Positions 33,560 to 43,596 of a stretch of DNA of 64,000 nt are shown here, in pieces. The first letter of the stretch is position 1. The number at the start of each line of letters is the position of its first letter. The position numbers and the translations under genes were made by a program. The stretch is from Paraescarpia echinospica (lineage: Eukaryota; Annelida; Polychaeta; Sabellida; Siboglinidae): NCBI GenBank assembly GCA_020002185.1, contig CM034535.1, forward strand, positions 69,242,012-69,306,011, read 5' to 3'. The notes under the pieces were generated by a model that worked only from the letters and a program-made list of their open reading frames with translations, made no database searches and was not told the origin of the DNA.

Positions 33560-36330
33560 TGGCAAGCCCAAGATATCAAACAAAAGGGCAGAGTCTTCAA
33601 GAAGGTGAAACTGACCTAAGTTGTACAAAGTACAAGAGACTTCAGACCAATTTATACCGGCATGACCGAGTTCCGTGAGCACTGTCACCGGGTGACCATC
33701 CAATATCACCAGATCCGCATCTTGAAGCTGTCCATGGCGGTGACCATACACCCAATGGTGGTACACTTGAAGCAGGACGGCAAGCTTTGTTCCAAGAGCT
33801 ATGTGGGGATTACAAGTGTCACTGCTCACACTGTGTCGACAACTTATGCTTTCAACAAAGCGCTGATGAAGGATGTCAAGGAAATCCATCCAGAACTGTC
33901 GATGCTGCACTTCATCAGACTCACCAACTTCGCCGTACCGGAACCACACAATATGAGCCCTAGTAGCAAAATTTCCATCACTGTTCGGTCTTAGAGCTTC
34001 GTGGACCTGGCTGGAGGCTGGCCACGGGAAAGGCCCCTGTGATGGAATGGGTGGTGGTATGAAAAGGAAGGCTGACAACCTGGTGAAGGCTGGCCATAGG
34101 AAAGGCCCCTGTGACGGAATGGGTGGTGGCATGAAAAGGAAGGCTGACAACCTGGTGAAGGCTGGCCACAGGAAAAGCCCCTGTGACGGAATGGGTGGTG
34201 GCATGAAAAGGAAGGCTGACAACCTGGTGAAGGCTGGCCACAGGAAAAGCCCCTGTGACGGAATGGGTGGTGGCATGAACAGGAAGGCTGGCCACAGGAA
34301 AAGCCCCTGTGACGGAATGGGTGGTGGCATGAAAAGGAAGGCTGACAACCTGGTGAAGGCTGGCCACAGGAAAGGCCCCTGTGACAGAATGGGTGGTGAC
34401 ATGAAAAGGAAGGCTGACAACCTGGTGAAGGCTGGCCATGGGAAAGGCTCCTGTGACGGAATGGGTGGTGGCATGAAAATGAAGGCTGACAACCTGGTGA
34501 AGGCTGGCCATGGGAAAGGCCCCTGTGATGGAATGGGTGGTGGCATGAAAAGGAAGGCTGACAACCTGGTGAAGGCTGGCCACAGGAAAGGCCCCTGTGA
34601 CGGAATGGGTGGTGGTATGAAAAGGAAGGCTGACAACCTGGTGAAGGCTGGCCATAGGAAAGGCCCCTGTGACGGAATGGGTGGTGGCATGAAAAGGAAG
34701 GCTGACAACCTGGTGAAGGCTGGCCACAGGAAAGGCCCCTGTGACGGAATGGGTGGTGGTATGAAAAGGAAGGCTGACAACCTGGTGAAGGCTGGCCACG
34801 GGAAAGGCCCCTGTGACGGAATGGGTGGTGGTATGAAAAGGACGGCTGGCCACGGGAAAGGCCCCTGTGACGGAATGGGTGGTGGTATGAAAAGGAAGGC
34901 TGACAACCTGGTGAAGGCTGGCCATGGGAAAGGGCCCTGTGACGGAATGGGTGGTGGTATGAAAAGGAAGGCTGACAACCTGGTGAAGGCTGGCCACGGG
35001 AAAGGCCCCTGTGACGGAATGGGTGGTGGTATGAAAAGGAAGGCTGACAACCTGGTGAAGGCTGGCCACGGGAAAGGCCCCTATGACGGAATGGGTGGTG
35101 GTATGAAAAGGAAGGCTGACAACCTGGTGAAGGCTGGCCACGGGAAAGGCCCCTGTGACGGAATGGGTGGTGGCATGAAAAGGAAGGCTGACAACCTGGT
35201 GAAGGCTGGCCACGGGAAAGGCCCCTGTGACGGAATGGGTGGTGGTATGAAAAGGAAGGCTGACAACCTGGTGAAGGCTGGCCACGGGATAGGCCCCTGT
35301 GACGGAATGGGTGGTGGTATGAAAAGGAAGGCTGACAACCTGGTGAAGGCTGGCCACAGGAAAGGCCCCTGTGAAGGAATGGGTGGTGGTATGAAAAGGA
35401 AGGCTGACAACCTGATGAAGGCTGGCCACAGGAAAGGCCCCTGTGACGGAATGGGTGGTGGTATGAAAAGGAAGGCTGACAACCTGGTGAAGGCTGGCCA
35501 CAGGAAAGGCCCCTGTGACGGAATGGGTGGTGGTATGAAAAGGAAGGCTGACAACCTGGTGAAGGCTGGCCACAGGAAAGGCCCCTGTGACGGAATGGGT
35601 GGTGGTATGAAAAGGAAGGCTGACAACCTGGTGAAGGCTGGCAATGAGAAAGGCCCCTGTGACGGAATGGGTGGTGGTATGAAAAGGAAGGCTGACAACC
35701 TGGTGAAGGCTGGCCACAGGAAAGGCCCCTGTGACGGAATGAGTGGTGGCATGAAAAGGAAGGCTGACAACCTGGTGAAGGCTGGCCACGGGAAAGGCCC
35801 CTGTGACGGAATGGGTGGTGGCATGAAAAGGAAGGCTGACAACCTGGTGAAGGCTGGCCACAGGAAAGGCCCCTGTGACGGAATGAGTGGTGGCATGAAA
35901 AGGAAGGCTGACAACCTGGTGAAGGCTGGCCACGGGAAAGGCCCCTGTGACGGAATGGGTGGTGGCATGAAAAGGAAGGCTGACAACCTGGTGAAGGCTG
36001 GAAGAGTAATCACCACGAACTAAGAGTTCTGCCACGCAATTTGTGCTAGTGACACGACCATGACCATCCTGGAGATAACCCTCGAAGTCATCCAGGACTG
36101 CAAGGATGAGATCGAAACATGGAATGTTCCAGTAGTCCGTGGCATAATGTCTGCCCATGCTGTTGTGGTACAGGGCCCAGTCGTGAAAATCTGCAGTACT
36201 TCCTGCTTCAAGGATTGCTGCTACAGGAAGGGCGGAGTGTTCCATCCAACATGTTCTGGTTGGGAGAGCACGCAACTGGCGCTGGAGAGGGGGAGGAGGA
36301 GATGGATGACATATAGGTGGTGGTGGAAAG
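33560..36330 (+). pseudogene. Broken transposase-like gene of element 1
   Basis: Frame-shifting coding remnant. Segments in order: YKRLQTNLYRHDRVP, MTEFREHCHRVTIQYHQIRI, LHPMVVHLK-like sequence (here IHPMVVHLKQDGKLCSKSYV), AHTVSTTYAFNKALMKDVKE, ASWTWLEAGHGKGPCDG, then the 24-residue repeat (34,020-36,003), then ITLEVIQDCKDEIETWNVPV and FKDCCYRKGGVFHPTCSGWE. A stop follows the repeat (TTN*EFC) and others occur upstream. The layout resembles a widespread uncharacterised animal transposon protein with FREH and KGPCDG blocks; that resemblance is from memory. An acidic VE-rich tail follows (36,330-36,470). It would act in the nucleus on the element's own ends. Confidence 0.65.
34020..36003 (+). 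repeat. Coding minisatellite: 72-bp unit, 24 residues, about 28 copies
   Basis: Unit protein AGHGKGPCDGMGGGMKRKAD NLVK, open throughout on the plus strand (34,047-36,023). A few units are shortened (near 34,277 and 34,837) but stay in frame. Common variants are AGHRKG/AGHGKG and GGGM/SGGM. The motif occurs once in the homologous part of element 2 (GAIKKKAD), so this is a local expansion of one motif of the transposase-like protein. The two long minus-strand frames across it are by-products of the period of 72. Confidence 0.93.
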
Positions 36331-37479
36331 GGTAGAGAGGCAGGTGGTGGAGGAGAGGGGTGACAAACATGTGGTGGTGGAAAGGATCAAGAGACAGGTG
36401 GTGGTGGAATGGGTCGAGAGACAGGTGGTGAGGGAGAGGGACGACAGAGGTGGTTCAAGAGAAGGATGAGAGAGCGGTGGTGTTTTTGGAACATTCAGTT
36501 CAAGTTTCATTAAGTGTTCTTAAAATTACCTTTCGACAAATTACAAAAGTGGTCGATTAGACTTTAAATAAATAACATTATGAAAACATTGTATTCATGT
36601 TTCCATTGTTCAGTATATTAAAAATGGGCCAAGTGGCCCTGAAGTCCTTTGGACTAATACGTCTATATGTGACCCCGGCTGACCAAATAAGTGATAAGTC
36701 AGAAAGATTGTAACATTGTTTTCTTACATCCTTGTAAAGGTTTGGTAGGGTGCTTTACACAGTTTCAAAAAATATGACTGCTACAAAAAATTGTAAAGTT
36801 ATGGAGCATTGAACATGGTAGGGATCAAAAAGTGAAAATGAAGAAAACGGCTGTTGAAGTTTTACATTATATATGCAAATGGATTGCATGGAAATATTAC
36901 ATGCACAACATTCAAATGTGACACACAGTATGTAATATGTATGTTATGTTGCAATGATACACTGGAAGTACAAATGTGCTACTTCATGTGTAAAACTAAG
37001 AGGACAGCTTATCTGAGAGCAAAAGGTAGACTCACTGTTTGACACAGTTTAAAACCTACAGGCAACTGTCCAGTTTAACAGGGGTCTAGTGGCTTAATGC
37101 TCTCTGTTGACACAAGCTACTGCCAGTGACCAATTACAGATTAGTCAGTTTCCATCAAACAATAGCAGGCAGAGAATCTTAGCTCCACAGTTGGGTGTAA
37201 TACACAACCAGAGCCACCACTGATTCATGGTCAAGTAGATTAGCTCAATGCACCAACTAAGACAATACACAACACTGTGAGGGACAGTGTCCAGAGTGAG
37301 TGTCCTCATTGCTGAATAGATCAATTAAACCTGCCAAGTGGGTGACATTCTGCACAAGTGTTCATTAATCCTTAGTGATTGTTCAGAACACCAGACTGAC
37401 CACATACCTAAACAAAGCGAATGTAATAGGTGAAGAACACGTGTTCAAATAGAGGTATTGGTTGAATTGTATTTGTCTC

Positions 37480-37810
37480 GAAGCAAAAGGTTTTATTGTG
37501 CCTTCATTGATTATAAGAAAGCATTTGATTTAGTAGACCGGTCCTCCCTGTAATCTAAGATAATTTCATGCGGTATTAATGGTATTGTGTTGAAAGTTAT
37601 ATACAACATGTACAAAAATGCTAAATCATGTATAAATGAGGGCCAGGCTGTGTCAGCCTTCTTCTCATGTGTAGAGGTATGGCAAGGAGAAAACTTGTGT
37701 CCTTTGTTATTTGCTATTTACCTGAATCATTTTGAACACTGTTAGGGATGATGATGTAGAAAATGTATGTTCTACTATATGCTGATGACACTAGAATCAT
37801 TCAATCAAAT
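37480..37810 (+). pseudogene. Non-LTR RT fragment
   Basis: Reads CAFIDYKKAFDLVDRSSL, ISCGINGIVLKVIYNMYKNA, VWQGENLCPLLFAIYLNHFE and VLLYADDTRII across stops and a frameshift. These are RT blocks of the FIDYKKAFD / RQGENLSPLLF type seen in LINEs distinct from the other copies in this window. It is strongly truncated. Confidence 0.75.
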
Positions 37811-38439
37811 ACAGATTTCTTGCTTGTGTATAGCGGAACTATGTCAACTCTTCTAATGGTTGACATTTGGTTGTTTCAGGTGTTAACTATATTGTGAATC
37901 TGTAATTATTAGTTTATATTGATACAACTGATTTACACAGTACCATGTCTACACAAGGCATGGCAAGCGTAAACAGAACAGTAGAATGCATTTGATATCA
38001 ATAAAGTGTAGGATATTTCACTCTATAGTTGTCCAGAATATTAATTTTCTATGTTTGTCACCTACAGGTGACAGAATATTAATTTTCTATGTTTGTCACC
38101 TACAGGTTTCTACAGACAATACATCTTTAACCAATAGACACCACAGTCACACCATTTTATAATAATTAAATGAACATCAAAATAAACACAACTTGCAATT
38201 ATAGAAAATCAATAGTTTTGAAGATACAGTTTAAAAGTGTTAGGCAACTGTTCAGTCTAACAGGGGTCAAGTGTGTCTACTCTGCCTGGGTGCTGTGACC
38301 AATTAAAGATTAGTCAAGGTCTCAATGGACTGGGCTGTAGAGATTAGTCACAGCTGTTGATTTTGTGGAACAATACACAACATCTAATGTTGGGGGTGGT
38401 CTCAAGGGCCCTTCTCAAAACCACATCACTAGATAATGT

Positions 38440-38808
38440 AAACCTTTTGCACTTTGGGGCCCTTAGAATAATTCAATCATATACAGATTTCTTGTATATA
38501 GTGGCAGCACCCTAAGATACATCTATGCAAAATTAGAAAAAAAGTTGCTGAACAGTTTTTGAATAAATAGGCGAAATGTTAAATTTTTACCAGTTTTGGG
38601 GTCCTTGGAGGCCCTAGGGAGCCCTTAAAATGATTCAATCAAATACAGATTTCTCGTGCATAGTGGCAGTGCCCCAAGATATGTCTATGCAAAATTAGAG
38701 AAAAAGTTGCTGAACGGTTTCTGAGATTCGGCAGCTAACGGCGGACGGCGGACGCAGAGTGATGGCAATAGTCCCTTGGACCTTCGGCCAAAGGACTAAA
38801 AATACTCT
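38440..38808 (+). repeat. Tandem pair of about 180 bp ending in a hairpin
   Basis: Two copies of a block containing ATTCAATCA(A/T)ATACAGATTTCT, ATAGTGGCAG and AAAGTTGCTGAAC. The second ends with a CGGACGGCGGACG run, then a hairpin AGTCCCTTGG...CCAAAGGACT and a short A-rich tail. A terminal hairpin followed by A-rich DNA fits a non-autonomous mobile element; the class is not clear. Confidence 0.6.
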
Positions 38809-38890
38809 ATTCTACTGAAACCGTACATATAAACTACTCAACAAAAGAAAGTTATATTTCTCTGAAATGGCATATATTATAAGCGGCAAC

Positions 38891-40218
38891 TCAGACCTGG
38901 GTGGATTTTGCGTTGTCTGGCTGTCCAAAATCATGGGCAGAGACCAAAGATGACGGATTCACCTTTCGGTGTATGGGGTGTTTGAGGGTGGAATGTCTGA
39001 TGAAGGAGGTGTGTAAGTTGACGGATATAGTGAAGGAGATGGAGGTGAGACTCAACATAGAAATAGATGGAGCAGAGAGGGATGACGCGGAGAGAGTTGA
39101 GAATTCTACAACACAGAAGGAGCAGAGTTGTGACATGGTGACTGAAGAAAGGAGACTGAAGAGAGGAGGGAAGGTGACCGGTGTGAAGGAACAAGAAATT
39201 GAGAAGACAGAGGGACGGAGTGTTCGGCAGAGGAAAAGAAAATGGGTCAATGGGGATAGATCCACAGGTAGTCAGACTGTAACGAACGATGAGAGACGCG
39301 ACAGCGATACAGGTGGTGAAGAGGTAGATACCACAGAGGCAGTTGGTAAGACTGTGAGACAGAAGACTGATGGAAGAAGACAGTGTTCAGCAAAAAACAG
39401 AAAACATGACAGGAGAGAAAGTGACCATAGTGAAGGAGGTAGCCGGGGAAAAGGGACGGGAGAGGAGAGAAGAAAATGTGATGGGAGGAAAGATGAAGGG
39501 ACGAAAGGAAGTGAGAGTAAATGTGCTAGAAGAGAAGATGACAGGAGGAAAAGGGACAAGAGAAAACGTGACAGGAAAGAAGGGAATGGAAGAGAATGTG
39601 ACAGGAGAGAAGACGGCAAGAGGAAAAGACAACAACCAGACATATGCAAACTGGAGGAGCTACTCCGAGGCAGTGACTGAGGGGGCAAGGAGAAAAGAGA
39701 GAGTGTTTATGGGCGATTCAATTCTGAGAAAAACAGACAAGACTATATGCGAGGGGAAGGACGTTGTTGTATGTCTACCGGGGGCTAGGATAGAGCATGT
39801 GACCGAAAGGGTAGAGAAGGTATTGGGGCATGGCAAGGGAGGGTCTATACTAGTACACGTAGGGACAAACAATGCAGACAAGGAGGGAACAACTGGGATA
39901 GTTCAGAAGTACAGACATCTAGTGAGGAAGCTAAAGAAGGCAAGAGTGGAACAGGTTGTTCTCTCAGGAATTTTGCCAGTAATGGGAGGAAGGGGGGCAT
40001 GATACAGAAACTGTAAGAGGATGGCGATCAACGCACTAGTTGAGCAGATGTGTGAAGAAGAGGGCGTGGGATTCATAGATTTATGGGGGTACTTTGTTGG
40101 GAGAGAAGATATGTACATGAGAGATGGCCTCCATCTAAGTGGAAAGGGGGCAGCAGTATTCTCAGAGAAACTGCTGCGATCTGTTGACAGTGGGACAGGT
40201 TGCATCTATTTAAACTAA
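38891..40218 (+). pseudogene. CR1 ORF1 with SGNH/GDSL esterase domain
   Basis: The N-terminus has a PHD-like half zinc finger (CPKSW...FRCMGCLRVECL), followed by a long charged region rich in Arg, Glu, Lys and Asp, partly of RxxDRREDxxK type. From about 39,700 a lipase/esterase domain follows: FMGDSILRKTDK (block I GDS), SILVHVGTNNADKEG (block III-like) and FIDLWGYFVGRED...DGLHLSGKG (catalytic DxxH). Such esterase-bearing ORF1 proteins are known in CR1 elements. A stop and frameshift after 39,999 (GGRGA*) split the domain. Confidence 0.85.
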
Positions 40219-40319
40219 ATTCGCAGGGGGGACTTGCAGAGAAGCCTGAAACTGGAGGCATAGATAAAGACAGCAAACAAATTCAGCAAAGAACAGTCTG
40301 GAAAACTGTTCTGAAGATG

Positions 40320-42975
40320 GGTATAAATGTGTTTGTTTAAACGCAAGGAATATAGTAAACAAAAGAAATGAACTAAACATTATGGTAGAAGATATTGACC
40401 CTCACATAATAGGTATAACCTAATCATGGGCAACCACCGATATATCAGATGCCGAATTGGGACTCACAGGATATGTAATGTTTAGGAAAGACAGAATAGG
40501 AAGAAGGGGAGGTGGAGTTATTTTATATATTAAAGAATCTATACAAGCTTATGAAATAAAATTAGACAGAGAAGCAGATTGCGAAGAAGCTGTTTGGTTT
40601 AACATAGTTACAGGAAACTCAAAGTTAACGGTTGGATTAGTTTATCGAAGTCCAAACATAAGCATAGAACAGAATGAAAAAATACAAAACGCTATAAGGG
40701 AAGTGAGCAAACAGAGTATGGGTAGTGAGGACCACAAGTTTTTAGTTTTAGTACAAGATAGTTTCCTTTCTCATGTGCTAGAACCAACCAGGGGAGAGAA
40801 TGTGTTAGACTTAGTTTTGTCCTCACAGAATGAATTAGTTGACAATGTTAAATTATGTGAGCCTCTGGGAAGTAGTGATCACAACCAGATACATTTTACC
40901 ATCAAAGTAAAATCAGAAAGAAATAATAAAAAGCAGTACTGGAGAAATTACCACAAAGGAAAATATAAGGACATAAGGAAATATTTAGCAAAGATAGACT
41001 GGAATAACACACTGAAGAATAAGACCGCAACAGAATGCTGGAATATCTTAAAGAGTGAAATTGAATGCATCATCATCAAATTTGTTCTCTTAAAAAAACA
41101 CGGGAAACGGTCCAAAAACAAATGATGTGGAAGGCGTATAGATGTACTGGAAATGATGAAGGCTACAACATTTATAAAAAAGCACTTAACCAAGCTACAA
41201 CTGAAATTCAAAGAGAAGCTATAAACAAAATTTAGCTTATAATATAAAACATGACAGCAAGAGTTGTTATGCGTATGTTCGAAGCAAACAGAAAGTTCAG
41301 GATAAGGTCGGTCCTCTAGAAGATAGTGCAGGAAATATAATATCAGGATTCTTAATGGCAGAAGACCTGAATGAGTATTTTAGTTCAGTGCTTAAGAGAG
41401 AAGACACTAGTTCACTGCCAATACCAGAGGCTAAGTTCAAGGGGGCAGAATCAGACTATTTAAGACAGTTAATTGTAACCCCAGAAATGGTAGCAAAGAA
41501 AATTAGGGCTATGAAGGATAATAAATCACCTGGAGTGGATGGTATTCCACCCAAACTACTATTGGAAATTGTAGAACAAATTAGCATACCGCTTGCAACA
41601 GTTTTCAACTTGTCATTAGAAGAGGGAGTGGTTCCTTTAGAACGGAAAGAAGCAAACATTATACCGTTATTTAAAAAAGGTTCGAGAAACAAGTCAAATA
41701 ATTATAGACCAGTTAGTTTAACATCGGTGATTTGTAAATTATTAGAAAGATTAATTAAAGATCACATGGTGGATTTTCTTGTTAAACATAACTTGATAAA
41801 CCCATCTCAACATGGGTTTCTAAAAGCGAGGTCATGCTTAAAAAATATGTTATGTTTTTTGGAAGATATCACTAAGTGGGTAGATGATGGATCACCAGTA
41901 GATATCATCTACTTAGATTTTCAAAAAGCTTTCGACAAAGTGCCACATCAAAGATTACTGCTTAAACTAAAGGCCCATGGCATAGGAAATGGTATAATTA
42001 ACTGGATAGAAAAATGGCTGATTGACAGAAGACAACGGGTAGTTGTTGATGGGGAGGCTTCACACTGGAAATCAGTTTTGAGTGGGGGGTTCCACAGGAA
42101 TCAGTACTGGGACCTATATTGTTCTTAATATGTATAAACGATTTGGACGATGATATAGCTAGCAAGGTGTTGAAATTTGCAGATGATACAAGTGTTTAGA
42201 AGGATTAAAAGTGATGGAGAAAGACAGCATTTACAAGATGAGCTTGACAGGTTGATCAAATGGTCTGAAAAGTGGCAAATGTTGTTCAATTTTGGGAAAT
42301 GTAAATGCCTTCACACAGGACATGGGAACGAATATCTAGAATATACAATGGGGGGAACTGTACTAAGTACTACTGTAAAAGAAAAAGACTTAGGGCTGAC
42401 ACTTAGTGCTGACATGAAGGTTTCAGAGCAGTGTGGAATTGCAGCTTCAAAAGAAAATCAAATCCTTGGATTGATTAGGCGAAATATAGCATATAAAGAA
42501 AAAGAACTAATAATACAAAACAATAGTTAGGCCTCATTTAGAATATTGTATACAAGCGTGGAGGCCATACCGCAAGAAGGACATAGATATGCTAGAAAGA
42601 GTACAGAGGAGAGCGACTAAAATGATACCAAAACTGAGGGATCTTAGTTATGAAAAACGCCTAAAAGAATGTGGTTTAACAACACTAGAGACCAGGAGAT
42701 TGAGAGGAGATCAGATAGAAGTGTTTAAAATATTGGATGGTTATGAAAATATTGATAGAAATATGTTTTTTTAGTTAAGAAAGATAGAAAGACTAGAGGA
42801 CATGAAGTTACACTAGTAAAGGAGCAGTGTAGATTAGACGTAAGAAAGTTCTCCTTTTCACAAAGGACTGTGAATGAATGGAACAGATTATCTGATGATT
42901 GTGTGGGTGCAAGTAGTGTGAATATGTTTAAAAATAAAATCGACACATACCTCAGAAGGGCTGAATATATGTAGA
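40320..42975 (+). pseudogene. CR1 ORF2 (endonuclease and reverse transcriptase), broken
   Basis: Endonuclease: CVCLNARNIVNKRNEL, DPHIIGIT*SW, GGGVILYIKESI, VGLVYRSPN, and SSDHNQIHF near the end. Part of the domain between DHKFLVL and VQDSFLSHV is missing. Reverse transcriptase: SPGVDGIPPKLLLEI, NNYRPVSLTSVICKLLERLI, IIYLDFQKAFDKVPHQRLLL and a frameshifted [10 protein letters not shown] region. FADDTSV then appears in a new frame, followed by the C-terminal LERVQRRATKMIPKL and MFKNKIDTYLRRAEYM. At least five frameshifts or stops are present. Clade CR1 by motif order. Confidence 0.88.
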
Positions 42976-43410
42976 TAAAAGGGTTGGACTCTTGATAAGC
43001 CAAAGGGCTTCCTTGTCCACCTGCCATCTAGAGTTAATTCTCTGGATGTCAATCTTGTTAAATCAATATGTGGGGATTGCACCTCAAGATATTTGATATC
43101 AAAGAATGCAGTGATCAAATATGGATTAAATGAATGCAACCAAGCAGCATTGACACCATTATCTGCATGGCCAGAATGGGGTATGTACAGGGGGGTCTGG
43201 TCCCCAAAGTGGCACTTTCACAACTTTTGCAGTCATTTGTTACAAGCTAGTGGTAATGATCCTTTGACCACTGCCACTGGACAATGAAGTTCCCCCACTG
43301 AATGGGATTACTCATGCGAAACATGAACATGTTGTGTGCACAAATTTACACAATGGTTCATAATGTCATTCATCTGTACTGGTCAAGGAGACTTTGCTCT
43401 GGAATAATCT

Positions 43411-43596
43411 GTGATAACAATCATGCCATGTCTGTCCAGTTTAGAGCGTGGTAGGGTAATTGGACAATTGCAGACTGGTGTACGACAAAAAGAGTGGGAC
43501 AGGTTGCCTCAAAACAGTGTACAGCGCTTGGTAAACAGTATGCGCTGTAGATGTGAGTCGTGTATTGCTACAGCTGGTGGACCCACTCGTTATTGA
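43411..43596 (+). pseudogene. Tc1-like transposase remnant
   Basis: MPCLSSLERGRVIGQLQTGV matches the start of the Tc1 DNA-binding helix-turn-helix. It is joined directly to EWDRLPQNSVQRLVNSMRCR CESCIATAGGPTRY, which matches the C-terminal end of Tc1 transposases (WxxLPQxxxxRLxxSMxxRC...GGxTRY). The DDE core between them has been deleted. Confidence 0.85.

Larger units (their letters stand above)
36472..38831. other. Non-coding interior of element 1
   Basis: AT-rich. A block at 37,035-37,290 is repeated in diverged form at 38,225-38,400 (AACAGGGGTC...GTGACCAATTA). A 57-bp tandem duplication lies at about 38,036-38,110 (TTTTCTATGTTTGTCACCTA). An RT fragment lies at 37,480-37,810 and a hairpin-ended repeat at 38,440-38,808 (own entries). 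Confidence 0.6.
38883..43064 (+). mobile_element. CR1-type non-LTR retrotransposon, nearly full length, dead
   Basis: A 4.2-kb element with ORF1 (38,891-40,218) and ORF2 (40,320-42,975), both interrupted. It is inserted inside the left terminal repeat of the Tc1-like element, whose sequence resumes at 43,065. It has a short 3' UTR without poly-A, as usual for CR1. It is antisense to XYLT intron 1. Confidence 0.88.

Noticed and set aside
33497..36275. Minus-strand open frames of 311-765 codons (repeats such as ASLHQVVSLPFHATTHSVTG)
   Set aside because: By-products of the 72-bp coding repeat, whose meaningful reading is the plus-strand KGPCDG motif that matches the transposase-like gene on both sides.
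38891..39700. Host nuclear zinc-finger gene on the plus strand
   Set aside because: The frame runs into an SGNH esterase and is followed by CR1 endonuclease and RT; it is a LINE ORF1.
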